Assembly: GCF_000485595.1 (NCBI RefSeq)
Contig: NW_014577446.1
Span: 86,253-131,074 of the forward strand
From: Priapulus caudatus
Taxonomy: Eukaryota; Priapulida; Priapulimorpha; Priapulimorphida; Priapulidae
DNA length: 44,822 bases
Direction of reading: 5' to 3'
A program made the translations under genes and the position numbers. Positions within the stretch are counted from its first letter, which is position 1. Each line of letters starts with the position of its first letter. Of the stretch, positions 12,401-25,825 are shown one piece after another. The notes below the pieces were generated by a model. The model saw only the letters and a program-made list of their open reading frames with translations, was not told the DNA's origin and did no database searches.

Positions 12401-13864
12401 TACATACCAATACATAACATACCGATACATACATGACATACGATACTTACATAGCATACAGAACAATACATAACATACAAGCAATACATAGCATGACGAT
12501 ACATACATAACAGGACATAATACATACAGGTAAGCATACATAGCATTAACATACTACATACGCATACATACGATATCATACATACATTACATACATGACA
12601 TGACAATACCAATGACATGACATACATTACAGTACATACAGTGAAATCATACATAGCCGAGGTACAGCTACACGGTACATACATACAGTACGATACATGA
12701 ACAGAAATTAAGAACCGATCACATAACATTACTATACATACAACATCTACATGACATACATACATACATACATACATGAACATACACCGTACACTACACT
12801 ACATACATAACATACATACATACATACAAATAACATACATACATACAATACATACATACATACATACATACTATAGCATAAACTAACATACATAGCATAC
12901 ATACATACCAACATACATACATACATACATACATAGCATACATACATAGCATACAATACATACATAGCAACATACATACATGACAATACATACATACATA
13001 CATACATACATACATACATACATACAACATACATACCAAAAATACATTACATACATCATAGCATACCATACAGCGTACATACATACAACGTATACATAAC
13101 ATAGCATACATACCAGTACATACATACACGCTACATACGATACATAACATACATACATACATACATACATGACACTACATACATACATACACTACATACA
13201 TACATACATACATACATACATACATACATACCATCATACATACATACCATACATACATTACCAGGTGAACATAGCATCACAATACATCATACTATACATA
13301 ACATAGCAGTACATAACATACATGACGATACAGTACAGTACATACAATAGCATACAAGATACATACATATCATACGATAGCATACATAAGCATACGATAC
13401 AGATACAGTACCACTATCGGATACATAAGCACTAGCATGATCATACATACATACATACTGACATAACATACATACATACAGTACAATACATACATACATA
13501 CAACATACATACAGTACATACATACAGTACAATACATACATACATAACATACATACATACATAATACATCACAATACACTACATACTACTACAATACCAC
13601 TACCATACATCATACATACATACCTACATACAGTAAATACATACATACATACATACATACATACCATACCTATACATACATAAACATACACATACATACA
13701 TACTACATAGGCATACATACATACATACGACTACATAGAACATACACATACATTAGCATACATAACATTACATTACATACATACATACAGTGAACATACA
13801 TACATTACAATCAATCATGACATACATACCTACAGTACTGACATACATACATACACATACACAA
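9484..13864. repeat. 4.4 kb (CATA)n tetranucleotide array, left copy
   Basis: Nearly all of this interval is CATA/TACA units with frequent small interruptions such as CAGTA, ACGAT and TGACA. Runs of 10-14 perfect units occur near 10016-10055, 11005-11050, 13000-13025 and 13195-13230. The interruptions look like a mix of true unit decay and long-read indel noise. On the other strand it reads as Tyr-Val-Cys-Met repeats. The array contains a CA-rich island (11536-11882). A second array of the same kind lies right of the N gap. Confidence 0.93.
11536..11882. repeat. (CA)n island inside the (CATA)n array
   Basis: CACACA tracts, at first mixed with CACGACA and CAGCAC, replace the CATA unit for about 350 bp. 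A comparable island sits at about 19400-19765 in the right-hand array. This supports the idea that the two arrays are two readings of the same locus. Confidence 0.88.
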
Positions 13865-13924
13865 TCGCGCGCGGCCCCGCGGCAAGGGGCATGGTGCCCT
13901 CTTGGGGGGGTCAGCTAGCGGACA
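13865..13924. other. GC-rich junction between array and unit, left copy
   Basis: A short segment including CGCGCGCGGCCCCGCGG and a G run separates the (CATA)n array from the duplicated unit. The corresponding junction at 21621-21645 is also GC-rich and palindromic but different in sequence, so this point may be poorly resolved. Confidence 0.5.
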
Positions 13925-14165
13925 ACACACATGATGATGTAAATATGATACTTGTAAAAAGCTATACTTTTTAAAGTATCATATATCCGCTTAGTAGATA
14001 TTAAGAAAAGCCAAAGGCTCTTGTACAATAAAGCTGCTTCCATTTTTATAAATATAATATCAGGATAGTATATAATTCTTCACTCTCTTTTTACATTTTA
14101 CATTTATATTAACGATGTAACGAAAAATGCACGCACCGAATACTTTCTATGACGTTATACTATCC

Positions 14166-14262
14166 ATTCCATCTATATATTCATAATATATATATATATC
14201 ATATATATATATATATATATATAGTACTATATCATATATAAATATATAATATACTATATACA
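14166..14262. repeat. (TA)n tract able to form a hairpin, left copy
   Basis: TATATA runs on both sides of TAGTACTATATCATATATAAATATA make this stretch strongly self-complementary. The equivalent stretch in the second copy is 21922-22020, with a different run length. Confidence 0.75.
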
Positions 14263-14286
14263 TGTACATTATAACATATACGTTGT

Positions 14287-14630
14287 GTGGTGATATGTAT
14301 GTGTGTGTGCGTGCGGCGTGCTGCGCTGGTGTGTTGCGCGTGCGTGTGCGTGTGCGTGTGCGTGGCGTGTGCGTGATGCGTCGTGCGTGTGGCGTGAGCG
14401 TGTGCATGTTGCCATCGCCGTGCCGGTGTGCGTGCGGGGTGTGTTGTGTGGCGGGTGCGTGTGCTGTGGCCGTTGGTGGCGTGTGTGTGTGTGTGTGCGT
14501 GTTGTGTGTGTGGTGCGCCGCGGTGTGCGTGTGCTGTGTGTGTGTTGTGTTTGTTGTTTGTGTGTGTGTGTGGTGTGTAGTGTGTGTGCTGTGGTATGTG
14601 TATGTGCTGGTGTGTGTGTGTGTGGTGTGT

Positions 14631-14663
<33 letters not shown>

Positions 14664-14745
14664 GTGTCGTGTGCGCATGTGCGTGTGCGCGTGTGCTTGT
14701 GCCGTCCGTCCGTCTCCGTGGCGTGCGTGCTTGCCACGCGTGTGT
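14287..14745. repeat. (TG)n/(GTGC)n island, left copy
   Basis: Degenerate TGTGCG at first, then (TG)n with TGTTG and TGGTG interruptions. The second copy is at 22029-22482. The Cys-Val frames are repeat artefacts. Confidence 0.88.
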
Positions 14746-15884
14746 AAGTTATATTTCGAGCGTGGCGTTATAAAATTGTCAAACTCGGAGTTTAGCTGGC
14801 GTTGTTAGACAGCTATAGTTCTGACGTTTAGCGCCGTCTCGTCGACGCGTGTTTAATCTTAACTCGGATCTGCTAGCATCTGGATGTCGGCGCGAGAAAT
14901 TGTGACTACGAAACACTTAAAACAGCTGGGGATCTAATTGAGTGTGCTATAGATGTGACGATCTTAGAGTAGTGCAAAATGACACGAAATTCGTATTGCT
15001 GATTGGCAGCGGGGTACTGCTATGCTGAACGATCATCACCTCGCATTTTTGCTACAAAGTTGTTGGTATTGTGAAAGTAAGACTAACGGTTGTCGCTCAT
15101 ATACGAATGACTGTTTCCGCAATGGTCTCCAAAAAAAATCTAGTAAATGTGGGAGATACGGTAATCGAAACACGAATGACTTATTATTATAGCACTTAGC
15201 GACTACAGTCACATACTTAACAGACGCCGAATATCACCAGAAATATATCACCTATGCTCGTATAGTTAAAGTTAAGCATTGCAACATACGTTCCTAAATA
15301 ATCATGCTTGCGATTACAGTCAAATTACTATACTCGTACAACTACTCGTGTGTTACACAAATATATATTCCGTCAGTTAAAGTAATGAATCGAGTATGTA
15401 ATGACCCTTACTGCACCCTTGCAGTATATCTATGCTATATCGCGTCCACATATATAGTACAATAATAGGCAAGGGTACTGCCGCCGAAAGAGAAATACGA
15501 AAATCATAATTACCTAGTAGACGCGTGTGAAATACGATATCAAAACGATGACTGTTTGAGCGTTAGACTAGTACGTCTGATATATTTTTGAAAATGGCAC
15601 GTGTCGGAAGCAATGATCACACTCAGATGATCGAGTGCAAACGAACAGGCGTCATCAAGAAAAGAGGGAATGCCATCTTTACCTGACCAATGATCAATTT
15701 TGGAGAACACGAAGTGGATGCCAATCCAGTTGAGGCCAAAACAACATCAGAACTATCATGATAGTTTTTCGAACCCATCCTTGCAGCTTTATGCTAAAGA
15801 TTGATTTTTGGAGTAGAATGAGTATCAAATCATCTTCTTGTTTTTCCCCGCCTTCTTCATCATCCTTATCGCGTCGTTCGTCGA

Positions 15885-16012
15885 CTCTTCTTCTTCTTCT
15901 CTTCTCTCTTCTCCTTCTTCTCTTCTTCCTTCCCATTCTCCTCCTCCGCCTACCCCTCCAACGTCCTCCTCCGCCCCTCCTCCTTCTTCTTTGTTGTTTG
16001 TTCTCTTCTGCT
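15885..16012. repeat. CTT/CCT polypyrimidine tract, left copy
   Basis: TTCTTC and CTCCTCC units of mixed length run over about 130 bp. In the second copy (23583-23705) the same position is a purer (TTC)n, which shows how much the two versions differ in simple sequence. Confidence 0.85.
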
Positions 16013-16039
16013 CTTTATTATTATTATTTCCAAAGTGAA

Positions 16040-16164
16040 TCACGGCATTAGCCGGTGGCTTCTGGTTGAACCGGTGTTCCAACCTGGGACATAGGGAATT
16101 CAATCCAGAATATTCGCAGGAATGTGTGCTGTTCCCAGTAATGCGATTTTCTGCACTTCTTGGG

Positions 16165-16231
<67 letters not shown>

Positions 16232-16233
16232 AA

Positions 16234-16266
<33 letters not shown>

Positions 16267-16291
16267 TATTATTATTATTATTATTATTATA
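16040..16291 (+). repeat. possible SINE-like 3' segment with (ATT)n tail, left copy
   Basis: About 125 bp of mixed sequence containing GGTTGAACCGGTGTTCC and AACCTGGGAC is followed by a long (ATT)n tail (16166-16291). A short conserved segment ending in a simple A/T repeat is typical of non-LTR retroposon ends, and the GGTTGAAC stretch loosely recalls a tRNA-type box B. The equivalent in the second copy is 23760-24020. No box A partner is convincing, so the class is uncertain. Confidence 0.35.
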
Positions 16292-17010
16292 CCACCATCA
16301 TTATAATTTTATTACTACTACTCTCTTATCTGGTGTTCTTTGTCCACTCTGGTTAGTTCTTACTTTACATGCAAGTAAGTGTGTTACATAAAGAAAACAT
16401 GAGTAAAATATGAACGGAAGGAATTTCAAGAACAATACTTTCGTTAATAGGTATAAGAAGCTCCGATTTTTTCAATTTCTCTATACTCTGTAGGTTCGCG
16501 CATTCTTTCGTATGTTCCTTCACATTATTCTCTTGAAACGGTAAATTAATTTCATGTATTCAATTTCTTTGAAATCATAGGATTTATATTCAATTTGGCA
16601 CTCGGAAGTTAGAACTCAAGAGACAATAAATCTGCAAATTTCCGCTCTATACACCGCTTATTTAGAACATCGCTTCCTCCGTCAGACAACAATAATAAAT
16701 ACAATGTATAACAGACTACATTTTCCACAGCATATGTAAGATGCAAGCGAACGCGTGGATATATTCGTGGAGAGTTTAATACATTTTATAAATTACTAAA
16801 CAGCTAGTAATAAAATCACAATACGTAGGTAATTCATTACGTGGCGCGTGATGAGTTTTTTGTATTAGTTTGTATATAAATGTATTAGGCCTACTGTTAG
16901 ATAAAGCGAGGTTTTTTTCAATGTAATATATGTATTGTATGAACGCCATATAGTGTGAATGAATGTACTAGTCATAGTTACTACCTATATGTATTAATCC
17001 TTGGTAGCTA

Positions 17011-17250
17011 TCTAGCTGCAGGCGCGCAAATCCATTTTGAAATGGGGGGGGGGACACCGGTAGCGAGCACGCGAAGGGGGTCTGGGGCCTCCCCACACAA
17101 ATTTTTTGAAATTAGAGCCCCCTCAGATTGCGTTTCTGCGGCGAGTAGGGGGGGGTCCGGACCGCCCTGGACCCCCCCCCCCTGTACACGCCCCTGCACA
17201 CACACACACACACAACACACACACACACACACACACACACAACACACACA

Positions 17251-17286
<36 letters not shown>

Positions 17287-17888
17287 ACACACACACAACA
17301 CACACACACACACACACACCACACACACACAGCCACACGTGCATTTGGTTTGTGATAAGATTACGAAAAGGTCCACATGCAGTCATAAAATCAAGAAAAC
17401 AAAAAGCCAGAAAAATCAAATCAATTTGTGTTGAGGCTGATCACAAAATATATTGTCCGTTATTATTGTTGGTCCAGTCATATCAATATATCGTGTATAT
17501 ATATTATCATAAATTGCAATGAAAATTACATGTATTAAAACGCGATGCTCCGTTACTCAGTGTCCTCTTTGCGTGAATATAGCTCATGTTCCCAATTAAT
17601 CCTTGAAATCAGTGTCTAATGTGAGTGATATCTCATAAACTTTCATAACACATACTTTTTCTTGATAGATTTCTGCATAAAACTTATTTAATATAAGAAA
17701 AAAACGTGTTAAATAAAGAAACGTACTAAAATTTATCAAAACCCTTTCTTCTTAAGTTGTGCATGATCATTAATTATGCTCTAAAATGCACTGAGATACA
17801 ATGAAAGCCTGTCAAAAAAAAGGGAAGAAACCAATCGTTGACGCCACTATCACACCACGAATAAAAAGGTTCTCACTTCACAAACACA

Positions 17889-17956
<68 letters not shown>

Positions 17957-17985
17957 CACACACACACACACACACACACCACACA

Positions 17986-18017
<32 letters not shown>

Positions 18018-18209
18018 ACACACACACAGCAACCACACACAACACACAAGCACACATCACACAGCAGCACACACACAACGCACACTACAAACAAAATCAT
18101 GGTGATCCAAAATCCTGGGGGGGACATTTGATATGATGTCTCCCCCTCTGAAAATTCGTGGGGACATGTCCCCCTGTCCCCCCATAGAATTTGCGCCCCT
18201 GTCTAGCTG
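17011..18209 (+). mobile_element. non-autonomous hAT-type DNA transposon with 8-bp target duplication, left copy
   Basis: The element proper spans 17019-18201 (1,183 bp). It begins CAGGCGCGCAAAT and ends ATTTGCGCCCCTG, terminal inverted repeats with one mismatch in 13. It is flanked by perfect 8-bp direct repeats TCTAGCTG (17011-17018 and 18202-18209). An 8-bp duplication with CAGGG-like ends is the signature of the hAT superfamily. Inside, a G/C-run segment (17040-17195) belongs to a family seen again at 28794 and 29337, and two (CA)n tracts lie at about 17196-17335 and 17881-18078. No transposase frame is present, so it would depend on an enzyme supplied elsewhere. The element sits inside the duplicated unit and recurs at 24781-26074. 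Confidence 0.82.
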
Positions 18210-18633
18210 CATATTGTTAATATGCATCACAACATAATTGATTGTTTGAAATGTACTTGTTGATAATCTACCGAAATAGACACATTAACAAAATCATGCA
18301 GAATAACCCGCCAGACGATGATGATAACAGGTCACAGACAGATTACCAGCTACCCGATACAGTAAAAAAAATTTTCATTGTCGCTGTTAAAATTAGTGTT
18401 TCAGCGAAAACATTCACATGAGGGCGCCATCAGCTGAGGCGGAATTTGGAAAGCAACAGGTTGTTTAACTTTAGTTGTTATTAATGTTTCATTCGCATAC
18501 ACTGACGCGTATTTAAAACCGAAATTATGGTAAGTAAAAAATAGTTTAAACTACAATTGGCTAATACTTAATCGTACTAATCGTTAGAGATAAGCCAATA
18601 AGATACAGATCATCGTGTTTGAGTAACGGTACG

Positions 18634-18658
18634 NNNNNNNNNNNNNNNNNNNNNNNNN
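18634..18658. other. assembly gap of 25 N
   Basis: Twenty-five unknown bases, a conventional fixed gap size, separate the end of the left 4.7 kb unit from the right (CATA)n array. The sequence resumes in an array like the one preceding the left unit, so the two sides overlap in content rather than being adjacent. Confidence 0.95.
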
Positions 18659-21306
18659 CATACATACAGTAACATACATGACATTACATACATGACATAA
18701 CATACATACATACATAACCTCATTTAAACCAAATACAATTAACCAAGCTCAGACACATCTCTATCTCATTCACTCCATCATATCCATCACCATACATCAC
18801 ATACATACATACATATACATACATACCATTACTCACTTACCTACATAAATACATATCCATATACATATATCACTCTACATACATACTACCTACAAAACCT
18901 ACTACATATCATACGATTAACATTACACACTACATACATACCAATTTAAATCTTTATACATAACAGTTAAGTATTTGAATTCATAACTATTACAAACAAT
19001 AGTATAACATTATAACACTCGTGAGTCACCAGTGAAAATTAGCATCATACATAATAATATCATACATCAACTATGACATACATCACCATCGATACATACA
19101 TACATGACATACATACATACATACATACAACATACATACATACATACATGACCAAGCCGCGTGAAATACATATACAAATCATATACATACATAAATACAT
19201 ACAGTACAACTATTACATTAAATCAATACAATGAATAGCCCACATACTAACATAATAACCATACGATATCCGACTACATCAACACTACATACATATCATA
19301 CATTACAGAGACAAGCATATCACAAATCATACACAAACAACTAAGCACAATAACCATAACCTAACAAGATCTATAGCCACTACAACAGTACATACTATAC
19401 ATACACACACACACGACACCACACACACGACCCACACACACAACACACATCCACACACACACCACACGCACACATCGTTAGGCAACACCACCATCACAGG
19501 TCACACACATACATACAATACATACATCTACATACCACACAACACACACACAACACGCACAACCACAAGCACACACACACACACACACACAAGATAAACA
19601 CACACCCACCACACACCCGCACACACAGCCACACACAGCACAGCACACACACGGCACACCCACACACACCCAGGGGCGCTGCACACAGCGCACGCACCAC
19701 ACACAGAGGCACATCACACACAACACACACACCACACACACACAAGGCACAATACAATACACACATATCACACAGCACAATACATAGAATACATACAGTA
19801 CATTACATCACATACATACATGACACACATACATACATACATACGATACAACATATACATACATACATACCATACATTAACAGTACAATACATAACATAC
19901 ATACATTACATACAACATACATACATACATACATACATACAACATACATACATACATACATACATACATAATCATACATACAATACATACATACATACAT
20001 AAACATACATACACTACATAACATACATACATCACATACATACATAACATACAATACAATACATACATACATACATACATACATACATACATACATACAA
20101 TACATACAACATACATACATACAATACATACATACATACATACATACAATACATTACAATACATACATACATACATACATTACATACATACATACATACA
20201 TACACTACATACATTACATACATACATACATATCATACCAGTACATATCATACAGTACATACATACATCAAACAGTACATAGCATACATACATACATACT
20301 ATACAACATACATACATACATACATACTACATACATACAAACATACAATCAATACATACATAGCATCACATACCACACTACTATATCATACATACATACA
20401 TATACATACATACACACTAACCCTACATACATACATACATACATACATACAGTTACATCAATACATACACTACATACATAATCAGACATATAGCATACAT
20501 AACAACATACATACATACAATACAACTACATACCATACAGTACACATACATACATACGATACACATACATACATAACATACAAGTACATACATACATACA
20601 TACATACATACATCATACATACTATACAGAACACTATACATAAACAGTACATACATACATACATAAATACATACATACATACATACATTACATACATCAC
20701 ATACATACATACATACATTTACCATACATACATTACAAACCATACATATCATACATACATAACATACATACATACATACATACACATACACTCACATACA
20801 TACATACATACATACATACATACATACATACATACATACCATACATACCATACATACATACATACAATACATACATACTATACATACATACATGACATAC
20901 ATACATACATACATACATACATACATACATACATACATAACATACATACATACAGTACATACATACATACATACATACATACATACATACCATACATCTA
21001 CATACATACATGACATACATACAACATACATACATACATACATACAAGTACATACATACATACATAGCATACAAATACATACAATACAACATTACATACT
21101 ACATAGCATACATACACATACTAAACATACTACTACATACATACATACATACATACACACATGACATACAGTACAATAGCATACATACACATACATAACA
21201 TACAATTACATACATATACATACAGTACATACATTACATACATTAACATACATACATACATTATCATACATACATTTACATACAATTTCATACATACAAC
21301 AGTACA

Positions 21307-21337
<31 letters not shown>

Positions 21338-21612
21338 ACATACATACAGTACATACATATCAACAGTACGGGAGGTCAGTGTATCACGAAGACTACATGA
21401 CTAGGACGATACGACATACATAGACGTAGCAGTACGATAAGCATAACATACATAACCATTATACATAATAGGGTACGATAACATACACATACATACATAC
21501 ATACAATACATACATACATACGAGTACATACATGACAGTACATACCATGACACTACATACAATATACATACATCATACATACAAGTACGATACATACTAC
21601 ATCACACCATAC
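18659..21612. repeat. 3 kb (CATA)n tetranucleotide array, right copy
   Basis: This is the same CATA/TACA unit as in the left array. The first 700 bp (18659-19390) is poor, with many non-repeat substitutions and AT-rich insertions. The array becomes regular after 19790 and is very pure at 20760-21065. It contains a CA-rich island at about 19400-19765. Confidence 0.92.
19400..19765. repeat. (CA)n island in the right array
   Basis: CACACA units mixed with CACGAC and CAGCAC resemble 11536-11882 in composition and in their place between (CATA)n segments. The distance to the right end of the array is about 1.85 kb here and about 2.0 kb in the left array. Confidence 0.85.
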
Positions 21613-21620
21613 ATACCGAC

Positions 21621-21645
21621 ATGCGCAGCGCGCCGCGCGGCGCAT
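21621..21645. other. GC-rich palindrome at the array/unit junction, right copy
   Basis: ATGCGCAGCGCG (21621-21632) and CGCGCGGCGCAT (21634-21645) are inverted repeats with one mismatch in 12 and a one-base spacer. It lies exactly where (CATA)n gives way to the duplicated unit. Confidence 0.7.
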
Positions 21646-23582
21646 GCACGCACACACACACATGATGCACTGTAAATTAGTGAATAGCATTGTAAAAAGC
21701 GGAGTAGCCTTCTTCAAAGTATCATATATCGCTTAGTAGATATTAAGGAAAAGCCCAAAGGCTCTTGTACAATAAAGCTGCTTCGTATGTTTGATAAATA
21801 TAATATCAGCGATGAGTATAGTAATTCTGTGCACTCTCTTTGTTTACATTTTACATTTATATTAACGATGTAACGAAAAGCACGCACGCACGAATACTTT
21901 TCTAGACGTAATCATTCATCTTATATTCATATATATATTAATATATAGTATATATATATAATATATATATATATATACTATATAAATATAGTATATATAT
22001 ATATATATATTACATATATACATATACGTTGTGTGTGTGTATGTATGTGTGTGTGCGTGGGCGGCGTGTCGCGGTGCGTGTGTCGCTGCCGCGTGGCGTC
22101 GTGCGTGTGCGTGCTGCGTGTTGCGTGTGCGTGTGCGTCCGTGCCGTGTGCGTGAGCGTTGTGCAGTGCAATCGGTGCGCGTGCGTTTCTGTGCCGCGAC
22201 TGGTGCGTGTGCTGCGTGTTGTGTTGTGTGTGTGTGCTGTGGTGTGTGTGCACACGTGGTGTGTGTGGTGTGTGCTGTGCCGGGTGTGTGTGGTGTGTGT
22301 GTGTGTGATGTGTGGTGTGTTGTGTGTGTGTGTGTGTGTTGTGTGTGTGTGTGTGTGTGTGTTGTGTGTGTGGTTGTGTGTGTGTCGGTGTGGCTGTGTG
22401 TGTGTGTCTGCAATGTGCGGGTGCGCGTGTGTCTTGTGCCCGTCCGTCGTCCGTGCGTGCGTGCTTGCACGCGTGTGTAATTATATTACGAGCGTGGCGT
22501 TATAATTTGTCAAGACGTCGGTAATGTGTTAGCTTGGCGTTGTTAGACCAGCTATATTAGCTGACGTTAGCGCCGTCTGTCGACGCGTGTTTATCTTAAC
22601 TCGATCTGCTAGCATCTGGATGTCCGCGAGAAATTGTGACTACGAAACACTTAAACACAGCTGGGGATCTAATTGAGTGTGCTATAAGTGTGAGATCTTA
22701 GAGTAGTGCAAATGACACGAAATTCGTATTTGTATTGCAGCGGGGTACTGCTATGCTGACGACATGCACTCAACATTTTTGCTACAAAGTTGTTGTATTG
22801 TGAAGTAGACCTACGTTGTCGCTCATACGATGACTTTTCGCATGGTCTCAAAATAAATCTAGTAGAGTCGTGGGAGATACGTATCGAAACACGATGACTA
22901 TTTATTATAGCATTACACATACAGTCTACATACGTTAAACCAACCCCATATACCAGAAATATACCTATGCCGTATAGTTAAAGTAAGCATTCACAATACG
23001 TTCCTAAATAATGCATCTTGCGATTACATCAATCTATACTCGTACAACTAACTCTGTGTTACACAAATATATATTCGGTCTAGTTAAAGTAATTAATCGA
23101 GTATGTTAATGACTTAATGCACCCTGCGAGTATATCTATGCTATATCGCGTCACATATTAGTACAATAATAGGCAAGGTACTGCGCGAAAGAAAATACGA
23201 AAATCATAATTACCTAGTAGAGTCGTGTGAAATACGATATCAAAACGATGACTGTTTGAGCGTTAGGCTAGTACGTCTTATATATTTTTGAAAATGGCAC
23301 GTGTCGGAAGCAATGATCACACTCAGATGATCGAGTGCAACGAACAGGCGTCATCAAGCAAGAGGGAATGCCAATCTTTACCTGACCATGATCAATTTTG
23401 GAGAACACGAAGTGGATGCCAATCCAGTTGAGCCAAAACAACATCAGAACTATCATGATAGTTTTTCGAAACCCATCTTGCAGCTTTATGCTAAAGATTT
23501 ATTTTTGGAGTAAATGAGTATCAAATCATCTTCTTGTTTTTCCCCGCCTTCTTCATCATCCTTATCGTCGTCGTTCGTCGAC

Positions 23583-23705
23583 TCTTCTTCTTCTTCTTCT
23601 TCTTCTTCTTCTTCTTCTTCTTCTTCTTCTTCTTCTTCTTCTTCCCATTCTCCTCCTCCGCCTACCCCTCCACTTCCTCCTCCGCCTCCTCCTTCTTCTT
23701 CTTTG
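23583..23705. repeat. (TTC)n tract, right copy
   Basis: About 20 perfect TTC units from 23583 are followed by CCTCCT variants. The left copy (15885-16012) has shorter and more mixed units at the same place. Confidence 0.88.
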
Positions 23706-23759
23706 TTTTGTCCTTCTTCTGCTCTTTATTATTATTATTATATAATTATTCCAGAAGTG

Positions 23760-23970
23760 GGAATCACGGCATTGCCGTGGCCTTCTGGGTTGAACCGTGT
23801 TCCAACCTGGGACACTAGGGATTCAATCCAGAATAATTTCGCAGGATTTGTGCATGTCCCAGTAATGCGATTTTCTGTCTGCACTCTTGGCAATTATTAT
23901 ATCTATTATTATTATTATTATTATATTATTATTATTATTATTATCATAATTATTATTATATATTATTATA

Positions 23971-24006
<36 letters not shown>

Positions 24007-24020
24007 ATTATTATATTATA
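23760..24020 (+). repeat. possible SINE-like 3' segment with (ATT)n tail, right copy
   Basis: Counterpart of 16040-16291. It contains GGGTTGAACCGTGTTCC and AACCTGGGACAC, followed by the ATT tail interrupted by ATA steps. Comparing the two copies shows the unique part is well conserved while the tail length varies. Confidence 0.35.
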
Positions 24021-24772
24021 CCACCATCCTATAAATTTTTTATTAACTACTACTCCTCTTATCTCGGTGTCTTTGTCCAACTCTTGGTTAGGATTCTTAC
24101 ATTTACAGTGGCAAGTAAGTGTGTTACATAAAGAAAACATGAGTAAAATATGACACGGAAGGAATTTCAAAAAACAATAACTGTCGTTAATAGTATAAGA
24201 AGCTCCGACTTTTTTTTCAATTTCTCCGCCTGAGTCCGCATAATCTTTCGTATGTTCCTCACCATTATGTCTCTCAAAACGGTAAATTAATTTCATGTAT
24301 TCAATTTCTTTGAAATCATGAGGATTATATTCAATTTGCAAACTCTGAAGTTAGATACTCAAGGATCAATTAAAGTCTGCAAATTTCGGCTAGGACAGAC
24401 CGCTTATTTAGAAATCCATCGCTTCCCTCCGTCAACAAACAATAAATAAATACAATGTAAACAGACTAGACATTTTCCACGCATGTTAAGATGCAACGAA
24501 CGCGTGGGATATATTCGTGGAGAGTTTTAATAGCATTTTATAAATACTAGAAACAGCTAGTAAAAAATCAGCCAAACGTAGGTAATTCATTAACGTGGGC
24601 CGGCGTGATGAGTTTTTGATAGTTTGTATATGAAATGTAATTAGGCCTACTGTTAGATAAAGCGAGGTTTTTTCAATGTAATATATGTAATTGTAATGAA
24701 CGCCATAATAGTGTGAATATGAATGTACTCAGTCATAGTTACTACGCTATATGATTAATGCCTTGTAGCCTA

Positions 24773-25781
24773 TCTAGTCGCAGGCGCGCAAATCCAGTTT
24801 GAAAATGGGGGGGGGGACACCGGTAGCGAGCACGCGCAGAGGGGGGTCTGGGGGGGCCATCCCCCACAAATTTTTTGAAATTGAGAGCCCCGCTCCAGAT
24901 GCGTTTTCTGCGCGAGTAGGGGGGGGGTCCGGATACGCCTGGAACCCCCCCCCCCCCTGTACACGCCCCTGCAGCACACACACACACAGCACACACACAC
25001 ACACACAGCACACTATCAACACACAACCACACACACACCCAACACAGCACACACCCGATCACACACACACACACACACACGACACACACACAACACAACA
25101 CACACACACACACACACACACACATGGCATTTGGTTTGTGATACAGAGTTACGAAAAGGGTGTCCACATGCAGTCATAAAATCAAGAAAAGCAAAAAGCC
25201 AGAAAAATCATCATTTGGTGTTGAGGCTGATCAGAAAATATATTGGTCCGTTATATTATTTGTTAGTCTATCAGTAACATATGAGTGGGCGGGGAAATTG
25301 AGCACGCTAGGGGTGAGGACAGGGGAACTGAGAGGTGAATAGCTGTATATATAATATCATAAATTTTGCAATGAAAATTACATTATTAAAACGCGATGCT
25401 CCGTTACCAGTTGTCGCTCTTTGCGTGAAATAGCTCATGTTCCCAACTAAATCCTTGAAATCAGTGTCTAATGTGAGTGATATCTCATAAACTTTCATAA
25501 ACATACTTTTTCTGAGATTTCTGCATAAGACTTATAAATATAAAAAAAAACGTGTTAAAAAAGAAACGTACTAAATTTATCAAAACCTTTTTTCTTAATT
25601 GTGCAGTTGATCAATTATTATGCTCTAAAATGCACTTGACTACAAAAAGCTGTTCAAAAAAAAAGGAAAGAAGACCAATCGTTTGACGCACATCACACCA
25701 CGGAATAAAAGGTTCTCACTTCACAAAGACAACACACACCACACACACACACAACACACACACACCACACACACACACAAC

Positions 25782-25825
<44 letters not shown>

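Larger units (their letters stand above)
13925..18631 (+). repeat. left copy of a 4.7 kb duplicated unit
   Basis: From the shared ACACACATGATG to the shared TAACGGT before the gap, this 4,707 bp matches 21656-26507 in order throughout: (TA)n hairpin, (TG)n island, unique DNA, CTT/TCC tract, ATT tract, unique DNA, hAT-type element and flank. Differences are mainly one- or two-base indels and microsatellite length. The offset at the left end is about 7.73 kb. No gene is recognised in the unit. The parts at 14790-15600 and 16300-17010 are ordinary non-coding DNA. Confidence 0.92.

Noticed and set aside
9496-13579. Many minus-strand Tyr-Val-Cys-Met frames in the left tetranucleotide array
   Set aside because: They are direct translations of (TATG)n, which has no stop in that register; the same applies to 19803-21092.
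14262-14773. Cys-Val-rich open frames, with counterparts at 22029-22505
   Set aside because: Translations of (TG)n islands with no start context, splice sites or non-repeat content.
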